A stretch of DNA of 64,000 bases from Bimastos eiseni. Its lineage: Eukaryota; Annelida; Clitellata; Crassiclitellata; Lumbricidae. A program made the translations under genes and the position numbers. This document shows, in pieces, positions 36,363 through 46,867 of this stretch (position 1 is its first letter; each line of letters starts with the position of its first letter). Under the pieces are notes generated by a model that searched no databases, was not told the origin of the DNA, and worked only from the letters and a program-made list of their open reading frames with translations. The stretch lies in assembly GCA_959347315.1 (NCBI GenBank), contig OY365811.1, positions 35,387,574 through 35,451,573 of the forward strand, in the 5' to 3' direction.

Positions 36363-36480
36363 GTTAGTAGTTAAAGTTATTTCCTATGGTTTGTGTTTTA
36401 ACTTGTTGCACAGGGTCTGTAGATGAGGTTGTTGACTAGTGGTTAAAGTTGTTGTACGGGGTCTGTTAATAAAGTTGTTG
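36360..36480 (+). repeat. Imperfect duplication at LSM14 exon 9 end
   Basis: The exon's last words, AAAGTTGTTGCATAGG, recur as AACTTGTTGCACAGGG and AAAGTTGTTGTACGGGG just downstream. Confidence 0.45.
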
Positions 36481-36502
36481 ATTAGTACTGACATATGGAA
36501 GT

Positions 36503-36655
36503 AGCTCGCTATCGATGATGCTATATAAATTATTATCATTACTTTACACTAGCTTGCTAAACTATTATGCTATATTAATTATCATGATTACTTTACTCTG
36601 GCTTGCTATATTTATCATAATTATTTTGCAATAACTCACTAGCTATAATGCTAAA
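36503..36655 (+). repeat. SINE tail with local triplication
   Basis: GATGCTATATAAATTATTATC and two degenerate copies, each followed by a TTACTTTAC-like word. Confidence 0.5.
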
Positions 36656-38138
36656 TAATTTGTTTACAATATTTCTGTGTTGTAGGTTCTTCTTTTGGGC
36701 AACTAGTCATCATCAGCAGTCTTCATGACTCCTTGTTTCTTATTTTCAACGAACTCAATGTGTACCTAAGATCCATTTGAATAAATTTTGCGTTTTTGCT
36801 GTTGACAGAATATACAATCGGCAAGTTAAGAGATTGTTGATAGCTGCGATGAATTAGCTTCGATCGACGACCGCCTGTCGACACAGACTGTACCGAGATT
36901 GTTCAGAGTATAATTGGGCATTGCTGTTGGAGGTTGAGCTGGACTGGATGGTTCTAGATGATCTTGCAGAGGATCTGTGTACCATTTTGTTCAGTTGGCA
37001 GCGAATTTTGAGTTGATAAACTTTCGAAGAATTTCGTTCTTGTTTATGACGCGTCTTGTAATTCTCGTTTCTTTTTTTAGTTTAAGAGGAATTGATTTTT
37101 GTTGAGCTGGTCATGGCATGTGTTCTAGGTTGGACTGCAGAGTCGCAGATATCGGTGCTTAAGTTCTGAGTGTAGTTGTTGTCAATAATTTTGTGTTGAA
37201 GCGATGATGAAGTCAATCTCTCAATGAAACGGGTAGGATGTTTTCCCTGTCTTTTTTGGTCTTCGGCTGCCGGTGCCCATGTTTTGTAATTTCTTACAGT
37301 TTTCCTAATTAGCTACTTTGTGTTGTCCTTTGTTAATTTGCTGATCTCTTTCCTGTCTCAATCCAGAAATATGTTGAGTTCTTTCTTTTGCTGTCTGTAT
37401 TGTTCTGACCTGTGAAGGAAGAACCCACCTTTTTCTGTCGCCTATCTGTCTGTGTGAGTTTGTTTTAGTGTCCTCTTTGTGTGTCTCTTTGTTTGTTTGT
37501 GTCTTCCTGTTGTGCTTCTGGTTGATATTTGTTGCAGCTTAATGCTTATAATGCTCTCCATCTTTGTCGTCACTGGTGTTGTGCTCAATGTATGGCCATT
37601 TAGAAATCTCTTCCTTGGTTTTACCTGGGTAAGGCACATCCTGTTTTTCAGCACGACTTATAGTCATGATGTAACACAGTATATTGGAGATGGTTGACTG
37701 AAATATCTTCTTAATTTATTTCATTACTTTGCATTTATATGTTGGAGCAATTTGTGTTGTGTGCATATTGCAATCAAAAACATGTAATTTTGTTATCGAA
37801 GTTTGGAAAGGCACACGTTGTTTTCATTCAAGTCATTTTTTTGGTTTAATTTTGTAAATTAATACTTGCTTAGCAGGACAGTGTGGACTGAAGTTTGGAA
37901 AGTTATTTTTCCGATGTGGTTTTCTCAGATATCTAATCTCACGAGATAGTTCGTTCTTTGCTGCCAGAGAAACAATCTTCCCAGTGTAGAATAGCAGATT
38001 GACTGTAGTTGGTCCATTTGTTTTAGTTGCCTAGCAACCTGCACCACCAACTCCTCTTCTTGTTTTCCTCATTTTACACAGATACTGTTATGATCGATGG
38101 CGGTTTTGTGTTGTCAGTTTGAATGAGTAGTGATGCTA

Positions 38139-38144
38139 AATAAA
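38139..38144 (+). promoter_or_regulatory. Candidate poly(A) signal of LSM14
   Basis: AATAAA followed at once by GTTGTTTATTTC, a plausible downstream element. Confidence 0.45.
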
Positions 38145-39260
38145 GTTGTTTATTTCTTTTCCACCTATGCAAATTTTGTCCACTGTCGATTTCGATTTGA
38201 TACTCCAAAGTTTTGGCATTTTGGTTAAATTTTGCCATTGTTTAAAGTCATTTGTGAATCTTTTTTAATTTTCTACTTGTTTTTAAACACTTTTGTATTC
38301 CCAATTTCAGCTGTTTTGGTTTGAAGAAAGGTTGCTGGCTGGTGCCAATAACATTACAGTAATAAAATAATTGATATTATTAATACTCTGATCTGCTTAT
38401 TGATCGTCTTTTGTTGGTTTTGGTAGTTCTGCTGCAGTGTTAAAAGCCGCGGTTATTGTGTTAACTATTCCCATGTACAGTATTAGTCTGATTGGTTTCT
38501 TCATTACCGCACTTGCACACATTCATCTAGCTGTTAGTGTTCATAAAGGAAGAGATCCAATTTCTTCACTTAGCATTGGTTGCAAGTAATTTAGATGATA
38601 TCTACTTTTTTGGATATTTTGGAGTTTTTTTGGGGTCGTGCTCTGTTATCAGCAAGTCGGCATTATTGGTGCTAGGCATTTCTATAGCATCTTTTCTGGT
38701 TTTAGAAATTTGCTGGCTATTGGTTTACTGATCTGTCATTCGTTAACTTGAGTAAGAAGGCTTGATGCAGGAGAACCATTTTAGTTGCATAAACATTATT
38801 ATGCACAATTGAAGCCAGAGATTGCAATCCTTCAACCTCAGCTTGAATTACCAAGTATGCAAGTCTTGAGTTTACAGTAGATTTTGTTGCTGGTTGTCTT
38901 GACTAATGCGTCTTGAGGTTACTTGAACATCCTCATACAGACAATTGTCCATTTGCAACTGTTCTCGTTTATAATGTAGCATTCAGTGCTCTGAGAATGC
39001 ATTGGTTGCACCCGAGTTCTTAGTGTTTTGAATGAGAAGCATTTGAAAAACTTTTGTTCAATCAGCAAATGTTTGATGAAAATGACTCCCTTATCTGCTG
39101 TGTGACAAGTGTCGTTAATATCTTCGATGATTCTTTCTGCTCCGGTGTTCATTGTTCAATAGAAATAAAGGAAAAGTAGACAGCTGTAGTCATTCAGAAA
39201 TTAAATGTCATGTTGATTTACGCAATAGAATTGCAAAACGACTGAAATGGTCTGTTAAAC
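38145..39260. other. Intergenic, nothing recognised
   Basis: T-rich, no ORF with family similarity and no clear repeat. Confidence 0.5.
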
Positions 39261-39261
39261 A

Positions 39262-39660
39262 GAAGTCTTTCAGTGGCTTCCTATCACTGTGCATATCCAC
39301 TACAAGATCCTCTTTCTGGTTTCAAAACCCTGCTAGACCATTCCCAAGATAGCACTCTTGACTATTTCTGAAAGCTGTTATTTGCAACCTCGTCTCGTTC
39401 CTTGCGCTCTGTTGATCGTCTTGATCTTTTTGTTCCTAGAACGAAGACTGCCTTTGCCCAACACTGAGCATTTGCTGTTGTGGGTCCATCTACATTCTAC
39501 CTGGAATGACTGTCCTTCACAAAGGGCTAAAATAACAACTGTCGTCTCTCCATCAGCTTTTTACTCTTTAAAGACGTTTTTCCCCCCGGGGTTTTCATGC
39601 TCAGAGCGCCTCTGAAGAGTTATACTATGAATAAGTACTCTAGATAAATTCATTCATTCA
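39262..39660 (+). pseudogene. Dead LINE: 3' end of reverse-transcriptase ORF and tail
   Basis: Translated in two frames, the fragment shows QWLPITVHIHYKILFLV and then STWNDCPS with SLKTFF near the end. This matches the usual C-terminal pattern of CR1/L2-type ORF2 proteins (LHWLPI..RI.YKIL ... LWNSLP ... FKS.LK..LF). It has frameshifts and no upstream RT core, so it is a 5'-truncated dead copy. Its 3' end AGAGCGCCTCTGAAGAG and AAATTCATTCATTC are like the tail of the window's SINEs. Confidence 0.65.
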
Positions 39661-39735
39661 TAACGGAAACTTATATAGCGCCCCTTCGAGGTTACTAATC
39701 AGAAGCGCTCACAACTCAATCCTGGCTGAACAAGA
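39660..39735 (-). repeat. SINE 3' half, inverted
   Basis: The minus strand reads GAGCGCTTCTGATTAGTAAC, then CTCGAAGGGGCGCTATATAA, then ATGAATGAATGAAT. It matches the copy at 21.9 kb. Confidence 0.65.
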
Positions 39736-40014
39736 CGGTCTTAAGGCTACTATAAAAACGCATCTGAGTAACTAAGCATAAACCTAACGATACGACATGT
39801 AACAAAAGATACTGCCTGCAAGGGCTAATGTTTTATTTGGTATTAAAAAACATAGACTGCGCAAAGGTTGATATGAAGTCGCAGTAGATCACACGCAGTA
39901 GAGATCCAATTATGAACTAATGGCCTCGCGAATTAGGGCCACCTAATGTTAATGATGAAAAGTTCTAAACGAATTACAGTGATGTAATTCGTTTGTAAAG
40001 ACATTTAACATCAC

Positions 40015-40070
40015 ATAGGCTAGCTCAGAAAGCGCCTCTTAATCGATATGTGTGAGAGGCGCTGTATAAA
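40015..40070 (+). repeat. SINE tail copy
   Basis: AAAGCGCCTCTTAATCG followed by GAGAGGCGCTGTATAAATG. Confidence 0.5.
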
Positions 40071-40590
40071 TGTTTCAGTACATTGATAAACTAAACTAGT
40101 TACTGTTCAAGTTTTGTGGAAATGCGCGATAATGTTCTTAAAATCTATTAATGCGCAAAATGTATAGAATGGCCTATACATTTTGATTGATGCAACCATA
40201 ATAATATGCGTATATATAAATATAATACATATATATAATTATTTCTTTGACGTGGCTGATTGCCATGACAACGATTATCTACATATCTATAACGGTATCT
40301 ACATGTTAGAGGTAGGCTTACGTTAACTCTAGGCCTATGACAGGTAAGCATACACGGGTAGAGAAGAACAATAATCCGAGAAGCTGAGGCCTCGAAAAGC
40401 CATAGGTTAGAAAGAGGTGATCATTAGTCCCAATTGTAGGTAATTTGAACTACAATCAATCAATCAAACTTATCGGGTAAATATGCGTGCACTAACTTTA
40501 GTTATAAATAATAAATATTCATTTACTTTGTGATTTTTTGTTCTTTTGTACTTTTATTAGATTAAAATGGCTGCGTTTAGCAGAGCTGTA

Positions 40591-40760
40591 TGGTCTCGAG
40601 ACACTGTCACGGTCTCGAGACGTCTCGAAGTAGTTTTTTAGTGTCTCGGTCTCGGGAGCCTGTTGTCTCGGTATCGCGGTAGTTTCTCAAATTTTTAGAA
40701 ACTATCTTGAAGTGAAAGTCTTGTTCTGTCTCGAACAAGCGGTCTTGTTAAGTCTCGCGT
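40591..40760 (+). repeat. Cluster of TCTCG words
   Basis: TCTCG occurs eight times in 170 bases, twice within the palindrome GTCTCGAGAC. Such GTCTCG runs look like the inside of a DNA transposon relic, but I found no terminal repeats. Confidence 0.5.
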
Positions 40761-41326
40761 CAACTGTCTTAAAATCTTGCGCTATAAATAGCCTACTCAA
40801 ACCGAAAGCTATTAAAAACGGTAATAATTCTGGTTAACGCGTGAGCCACATGATACTTAAATCATTCCAATTATCGTAAAGTGGAAATATGTCTGAGAGA
40901 GAACCTGAAATTGTGAAGTTTTTGTTTACACAATTTGAAGTTATTGACAAACAATAGCTATATAGAGCCATACTAATTTTACAGTCAGTTTCGTTAAATG
41001 CTTTAATTCATGTGTCTTAATTACGCGCTTAAGGCTAATTAAAAGCCTGCACAACTACAGTCGGTTAGCTTTAAGTTAGCGACAAAGGATAAGAGTCATC
41101 ATCGGCCGCCAATGAGCGTGGGAGGCTGATGTCCTGACCTGGGGGGCTTTAATCCATGGGGGCTTATGTCCGCTCCCCTATTAAAACGGGAGAAGGTAAT
41201 GAATCTCACACGATCAAATTCATTGAAAAAGAGAAGGGTTGAGGCCATAAGCGGTCGCTGTATAAAATCATTACTTTCACTAACGTTACATTTACATCGT
41301 CTCCCATGCGCAACTGTTCTAAGCGT

Positions 41327-44300
41327 TTATCTGTCCGAAGCCGGAAGTAGGGTGTGCCAGTGGACAATGGGACGTCCGACATTCGTCAGTACCTCCTGCC
41401 AGTGTCGAACGGCTGCTTCCGGAGCTCTCGATCCGAGGCCCATCTCGAGACAGCCAACCGGAAGTGCTTTGCCTCTGCCGAGCATCCGAGGAATGGCCAC
41501 CATCACCCGCAGGTAGGCTTGCTGTCAATACCAGCACAAGAAAACGAGATCAGTACTTAAATATTGATTTAGCGAAACGGTTAAATGTTGACGATCGATA
41601 AAACATGACGAGGAGTTATCAGTCCAAGTAATGAAGATAAATATCTTAATAATATATCTTCATTTGATATTTCTGCGCATGTCGTCGGCCATGTTGGTCG
41701 ACTGATCGGCTGTTGCATCATTTTAAAGATTATTTTAATTTAAATGCAGAATTTACTCAGTGTTGAACCTCAAATGGGCAGCGGTGGTGTAGGATTTCAT
41801 CCGATCGATTCATTGGGGAGGATGCCATACGCCATACGGTCGTATGTTATTAAGACATGTACATCATTTGAATGGATTCACATTTACGGGGTCGTGGTTA
41901 AATGGTTATAGGCCTACACAGACACGAAGAACAGAAGGACGCGGGTTCGAATCTCGCTAGTCCCATAAGGTTGATTCAGCCTGCAGGGTGACGATGGTAA
42001 AATGATCAGCAGTAGGACGGATCTTCGCCTGGCACAGGTTGCCATACAGTTATTAAATCGACTCTTGTCTAACATGCTATCATGTATTCCTACTATTTTA
42101 TGTAGCCTAATCATCATAGGCCTACTGCATGCGGTTTGGCAGTTTGACTGATTAAACTAATTTTATATTAATGGGACTAAACAATAAACTAATTTTAGTA
42201 GTATTATTGTTTAGTCCCATTAAGCGAATAGAACGTGTTATACCTGCATGGCTTCAACGGATGCGTCGAATATGAATGATTCGTTATAGTAAGGATTGGT
42301 GGATATTTTGTTGGTCGTTCGACGCTTCCGTAGAGTTTTCCTCTTCTGAACCAACGACAGCTTCACGCAGTACTCTTCAACAACGAAACAACGAATATTA
42401 ATATCATAAGCAATTTGTTTTTGTGCAGTCTTGCAGATACTTTGCATTTATCTACCTATCTACCTATCTACCTACCTACCTATCTACCTATCTATCTATC
42501 TATCTATCTATCTATTTATCTATCTATCTATCTAACTTTATATATATATACATATATATAATTGATTTAATTGACTTTATAGATGGGGTCTGCAACGTCA
42601 TGAAATATGTAGACATCCGTTCTATAAATGTCAAGAGAAAAGGTGGATGGATAGATATTAGATGCCCAAAGAGTAGTTATAATTTGAATTCAATTATTAA
42701 CTACTCCAAAGACATTCGAATCTTTGCGAATGTGTGAATGGATGGATGACCTGACGAATGCATAGATGAATTGATGGATGCATTGACCAAGTAGATACAT
42801 GGATGAAATGGACGGATGAAAGGATGGATGGTCGACCGGATGGATGGATGGAATGGACAGCAGAGATGAATTGGGGATGAGATGGAATATTGAATCTATA
42901 ATTATTGTAATTGCGATCAAATTTGTAATCGCAAAATTACGTAGAGCCATTTCCGTAGCTTTATAAGCATCGGTCGATTAGGTATGGATTATGATTACTT
43001 CATGATTATTATTTTCAATATGTTTTATCATCTGGCGATGATTGGTGTTTTGTTGACGCATACCCTTTGCTTCCTTCTGGACTTCCTTCAGACCTTTTGC
43101 TTCTATGACAACGACCGTTAGTCTTCCAGGCGTCGGAACATAACGCAGAGAAAGACAGATGTCGCCCAGGTTCGTATCCTAACAACACCACAGTCAAATA
43201 TTTTATACAGGCATACACAAGCTTACATCCATAGAATATATATGTACCAACATAAGCACATATGCATACAATGTCAAGTATCTGCATACATGCATGCATT
43301 CATACACACATACATGCATACATGCATACATACATACATACATACATACATACATACAAACAAATATAAATAATTATGTACAAATCATCAAAATCATAAT
43401 CGTCACCATTATCGTCATAATCCTACCTTTTCATCTGGTCCTGGTTTTTCGATGTCGTGCCACTCCTCTACCCTTTGAGCCAGGTCGTAGGACCCGAGCG
43501 GAACCCGTACCTGACCAAGCTTATCTGGCTTCGAGAGCAGGACATCATGGTAGATGTTCATGACCAGAGTCTTCGAATGACGAGATGAGTACGGCAGCTG
43601 AAAATAGGAAGGATCGACTAGTCGCTGCAACATCCACCCATTTTCTTATGCGGAATGATAAGGTAGGCAGGGTAGGGTTAGTTAGGGCGGGTTAAGTTAG
43701 GTCAGGGTAGGTAGGGTAAGGTAAGGTATGATTAGGTAGGGTAAGGCTGGGTAATGTAGGGTAATGCGGCGTAAAGTAGGGGAGGCAGGGTAATGCGTGG
43801 TAAAGTAGGGTAAGGCAGGGTGAGGTAGCTTAAAGTAAGGTAAAGCAATGTTCGGTAGGGAAGGAAGGGTCATATGAGGACCAATGTTTTGGTTGTCAAA
43901 AAGCAGCTGCTATCGAAAATATTACAGATTACTAAATTACACACAACAAGTGTCCCACCTCCTTGGAACAAACTTCCTCCTGTTTTAGGACACGTATCTG
44001 AGCCATCCTATCAGCTCACTACAACCTCACCACTTGCTATCTCTCCACAGGGCGTTTCCTCTACTCAAGCTGAAGACTCTGTTTTTGACAAATCCTATTC
44101 TGATTCCTCCTCTTCCTCATTTCTGTTTCAACTCCAAACAGTAAACACGCCCATACAAAAAAGACTCCTCCTTAGCCGTCTGACTGACTGCTAAGCTGGT
44201 TCCTACGACTTCACTTTTGTGGGCGCTGAAGAAATGTCGAGTTTGCGATTTACGATTACGAAGTGACGACTCATGAGAAACATTCAATTCTAATTACATG

Positions 44301-46667
44301 TTGTCAACATCTCTTCAGTTACTTGGCTGAGGGGGTTACAAGAAGAGCTAAGAGGTTGACGACTTCACCACTGGTCATGAGTGATCTTCTGGATATTCAG
44401 GTTTACCCTCGGGACATTGACCTAATTGCGGCTTGGGTATTAGACTCCGGCGCTATAGAAGTTATAAGCTCAGACAGCGAAAGATATAAGCCCTATAGTA
44501 TGACATAACGGGTAAGACACGGTAAAGTTTAAGCAAAGCAAAGTAAATAAGTGTCAGGTCAGAAAGTAGATCCGGGAAAATAAGGTAGATTCGAGTAAAA
44601 TACAGCAAATGTAAATGAATGAGCACGTTTTTCTATTGCGACCGTACCACATGACCTAGACCCTGCTCATTTTTCGGCAAATATAAAAGTTCAGATCCCA
44701 TCCAACTGTTTTCCGGGTTGAATGGGCGCCAAGCTATTCAAGGTCCCCGTACAAGAACAACTCTAGCCCGAGATATAAAATTTTGAAATTAGATAGCATC
44801 AGTAAGCGGACCGCGGTCCGCACGCTCTCTTGCACAAGAGGAACGAACACAAGTCCGCCCGACAAAAGTCCTCCGGAGCAAAAAACCCAAGGCTAGGAAA
44901 TCAGCCCCCAGGCTGGTCCAAACTGTACAATGGCCTAATTACGTGCGAACCAAGAACAAGACTTTATATTATGATAACGCGTGTTACTGACTGCAGTTAA
45001 CCAACTGTAATTATTTCTAATTAGCTTCAGCTCTTCATAAAGATTTGTTAGCAATTGCATTGAACATCGGATGATGATGATACATGTACGATTGTACATT
45101 GTACATGTCACTGAGTGTATTTAGTAGACCCTATTTATGCATCCAACAAGAGAGAAATTCATAAGTTAAATTGTCCTTTGATAGGACGTCTGATTTGTTG
45201 GAAAAATCATTAAATTGACACCAACAATCAATTTAATAATGCAGTAATTATTGCCTGGCTTTGTCTCCTGTACAACATGATAATTAATTTTGTTGTCTAT
45301 TTTCATGTTTAAACATTTTACCTTGAACACGTATTTCTGGTTGAAGACTGGATTGGAGGTGAGATGGTGGACATCCGTGTCATAGATTGAATTGAAATGG
45401 GGTGAGATGTAGACCCGGATGTAGGGATTGATGATAGATCCAAGGAGTGGCCCCGTACCTCGCAGGTTCTGCGCTTGGATCACTGTCACCTCCAACTACA
45501 CGACACAAACAGTAATTTTCAAATATAAATTCATATACCGCCACTTCTCGAGAGACTAATCAGAGTCGTTCTACCCTATAGTTATGGGCTATAGCCTCAA
45601 TGACACAAAATTTGCTGGTGTAATGCGTTTAACTTTATGATCGCTGCCTGGGAAGTCTGGACTCTGGAGTCAACTATTATGAAGAAGGATCATTATTATT
45701 TCTCAAATTGAAGTTGGTCTCCACATTTACTAACATTTACTTACAGTTTAAAAATGCAACAAGTTGCGTCTGTGTAAGTATTGTCTTTCAGAATAAACAA
45801 AATAGTGATTGATTGATTGATTGATTGATTGACATCGACAACGAAAGAGTTACGCTGCAGCAGGTGAACCCAGCTTTACTACAACTCAGCAACAGGTGTT
45901 TGTTAGTTATAATTAAGATGTCTTCAGTGTCTTACGTCTTCGACGTGCTTGTCGTATTCAAGAGCAAACTGTAGCCTTCCGTAGCTTTCCTTCTTGAACA
46001 GAGCCAAGTCCTCAAGGTCAGGCTGAACCTCGCAACGAAGAGCACCAAGAAAAATGAAATCGGACCATAGGCCATAGTATAGGGGCATACCATGTTGTGA
46101 TACTATCGAAGGATAGAACACAATTGGAATCGGTAGCACAAGATACAACCCAAACGATATCATGCCGTAGGATCTAATCACCTAGGATATCATACCATAG
46201 GATATAAAACAGCCACAAAGGATACCATGATACCATATTGTAGTACATAATCCTCTATTATAAAACACCATATGATATAACCACCTATAATACAATTCCA
46301 TAGGATATAACCACCTATGATACCATGCCATACAATGCTCAGTGGCAGAACCCACGATGCTATTATGCCACGCGAAGATAATATACCATACGATGCAACC
46401 CTATACCGAATTCATCATCACACCGCACTATGTCACGCGGCTTCATTTAAAATGCGCTAAATAAGCATAGGACGAAGGATGGTATATACCTTCGAGTCGT
46501 TCATGTCCTGTGGGTCTAAGTCCCTGAATCCGACCCCTCCTCCGTAGCTGGTCTTGTGATTGTCCTTCTTCCTGCAGCACGTGTACTTGCAGATGATGAT
46601 GAGGCAGCAGAGGAGAATGATGCCACCTGTGATGCCGATCATTATCGTTCCCCAGAGTGGAACTGAC
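41327..46667 (-). CDS. Synaptotagmin with degenerate calcium sites, N-terminus lost at gap
   Basis: Membrane-traffic protein: one transmembrane helix, C2A and C2B. Exons in gene order: (46667)-46490, 46028-45936, 45495-45322, 43597-43427, 43178-43064, 42374-42244, 41521-41327. All join in frame, about 351 aa seen. The first shows a hydrophobic segment ([20 protein letters not shown]) followed by CC and RKK, a likely palmitoylated stop-transfer. A short linker of about 40 residues leads to C2A ([12 protein letters not shown]), then C2B ([20 protein letters not shown]) and the C-terminal HWHTL, the WHxL motif used in vesicle docking. Most calcium-binding Asp are replaced: C2A loop 1 has INPY for SDPY, loop 3 keeps only one Asp, and C2B loop 3 reads IPRMLGRGK. 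So it is probably calcium-independent, like vertebrate SYT12, 13 or 15. I do not assign the subtype. The 200-N gap removes the start. Confidence 0.88.
41890..41990 (+). repeat. tRNA-like SINE head (candidate)
   Basis: GTGGTTAAATGGTTATAGGC (A-box-like) and GGTTCGAATCTCG (B box) about 45 bases apart, in the last synaptotagmin intron. A cloverleaf with good acceptor pairing is not evident, so not a tRNA gene. Confidence 0.45.
42168..42223 (+). mobile_element. TTAA-bounded perfect hairpin
   Basis: TTAATGGGACTAAACAATA at 42168-42186 is the exact reverse complement of 42205-42223, with an 18-base loop. TTAA at both ends suggests a piggyBac-type target duplication. It ends 20 bases from the splice donor of the 42244-42374 synaptotagmin exon. 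Confidence 0.7.
42446..42532 (+). repeat. (CTAC/CTAT)n microsatellite
   Basis: Over 20 tetranucleotide units, CTAC-rich at the left and CTAT at the right, in a synaptotagmin intron. Confidence 0.95.
42720..42860 (+). repeat. Degenerate GGAT/GAAT repeat
   Basis: Repeated GGATGGATG and GAATGGATG words, with interruptions. Confidence 0.7.
43278..43362 (+). repeat. (CATA)n/(CATG)n microsatellite
   Basis: About 20 tetranucleotide units between synaptotagmin exons. Confidence 0.9.
43655..43872 (+). repeat. Degenerate GGTAR pentanucleotide array
   Basis: Over 30 variants of GGTAG/GGTAA/GGTTA. It includes AGGGTTAG and TTAGGGCGGGTTA, but no run of TTAGGG, so it is not a true interstitial telomere. 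Confidence 0.75.
44806..44821 (+). other. 16-bp GC palindrome
   Basis: GCGGACCGCGGTCCGC is a perfect palindrome in AT-rich intron DNA of the synaptotagmin gene. Meaning unknown; perhaps the middle of a decayed element. Confidence 0.5.
45530..45580 (-). repeat. SINE tail copy, inverted
   Basis: The minus strand reads ACTCTGATTAGTCTCTCGAG then AAGTGGCGGTATATGAAT, matching the tail family. Confidence 0.5.
45807..45832 (+). repeat. (GATT)n microsatellite
   Basis: About 6.5 perfect units in a synaptotagmin intron. Confidence 0.95.
46140..46400 (+). repeat. Degenerate tandem repeat of about 30 bp
   Basis: GGATATAACCACCTAT and GATACCATGCCATA words recur with variation in a synaptotagmin intron. 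Confidence 0.5.
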
Positions 46668-46867
46668 NNNNNNNNNNNNNNNNNNNNNNNNNNNNNNNNN
46701 NNNNNNNNNNNNNNNNNNNNNNNNNNNNNNNNNNNNNNNNNNNNNNNNNNNNNNNNNNNNNNNNNNNNNNNNNNNNNNNNNNNNNNNNNNNNNNNNNNNN
46801 NNNNNNNNNNNNNNNNNNNNNNNNNNNNNNNNNNNNNNNNNNNNNNNNNNNNNNNNNNNNNNNNNNN
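46668..46867. other. Assembly gap, 200 N
   Basis: Exactly 200 N, a conventional gap length, so the true distance is unknown. It cuts the synaptotagmin exon that holds the transmembrane helix. Confidence 0.99.

Larger units (their letters stand above)
36363..38144 (+). other. Probable LSM14 3' UTR region
   Basis: T-rich sequence without ORFs. AATAAA occurs at 36780-36785 and, followed by a GT/T-rich stretch, at 38139-38144, so the 3' UTR may be 0.4 or 1.8 kb. An intron within the UTR is also possible. Confidence 0.45.

Noticed and set aside
41850..41990. tRNA gene candidates (also at 14.8, 23.5, 57.2 and 61.2 kb)
   Set aside because: A- and B-box words are present, but cloverleaf arms and the acceptor stem do not pair well and SINE bodies follow, so these are SINE heads.
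42423..42737. ORF of 104 aa with Tyr-Leu-Ser repeats
   Set aside because: Translation of the CTAC/CTAT microsatellite.
43655..43872. Interstitial telomere of (TTAGGG)n
   Set aside because: Only isolated telomere-like words; the basic unit is a GGTAR pentamer.
44263..44508. 81-aa plus-strand ORF
   Set aside because: It lies in a synaptotagmin intron on the other strand, with no splice context or recognised motif.
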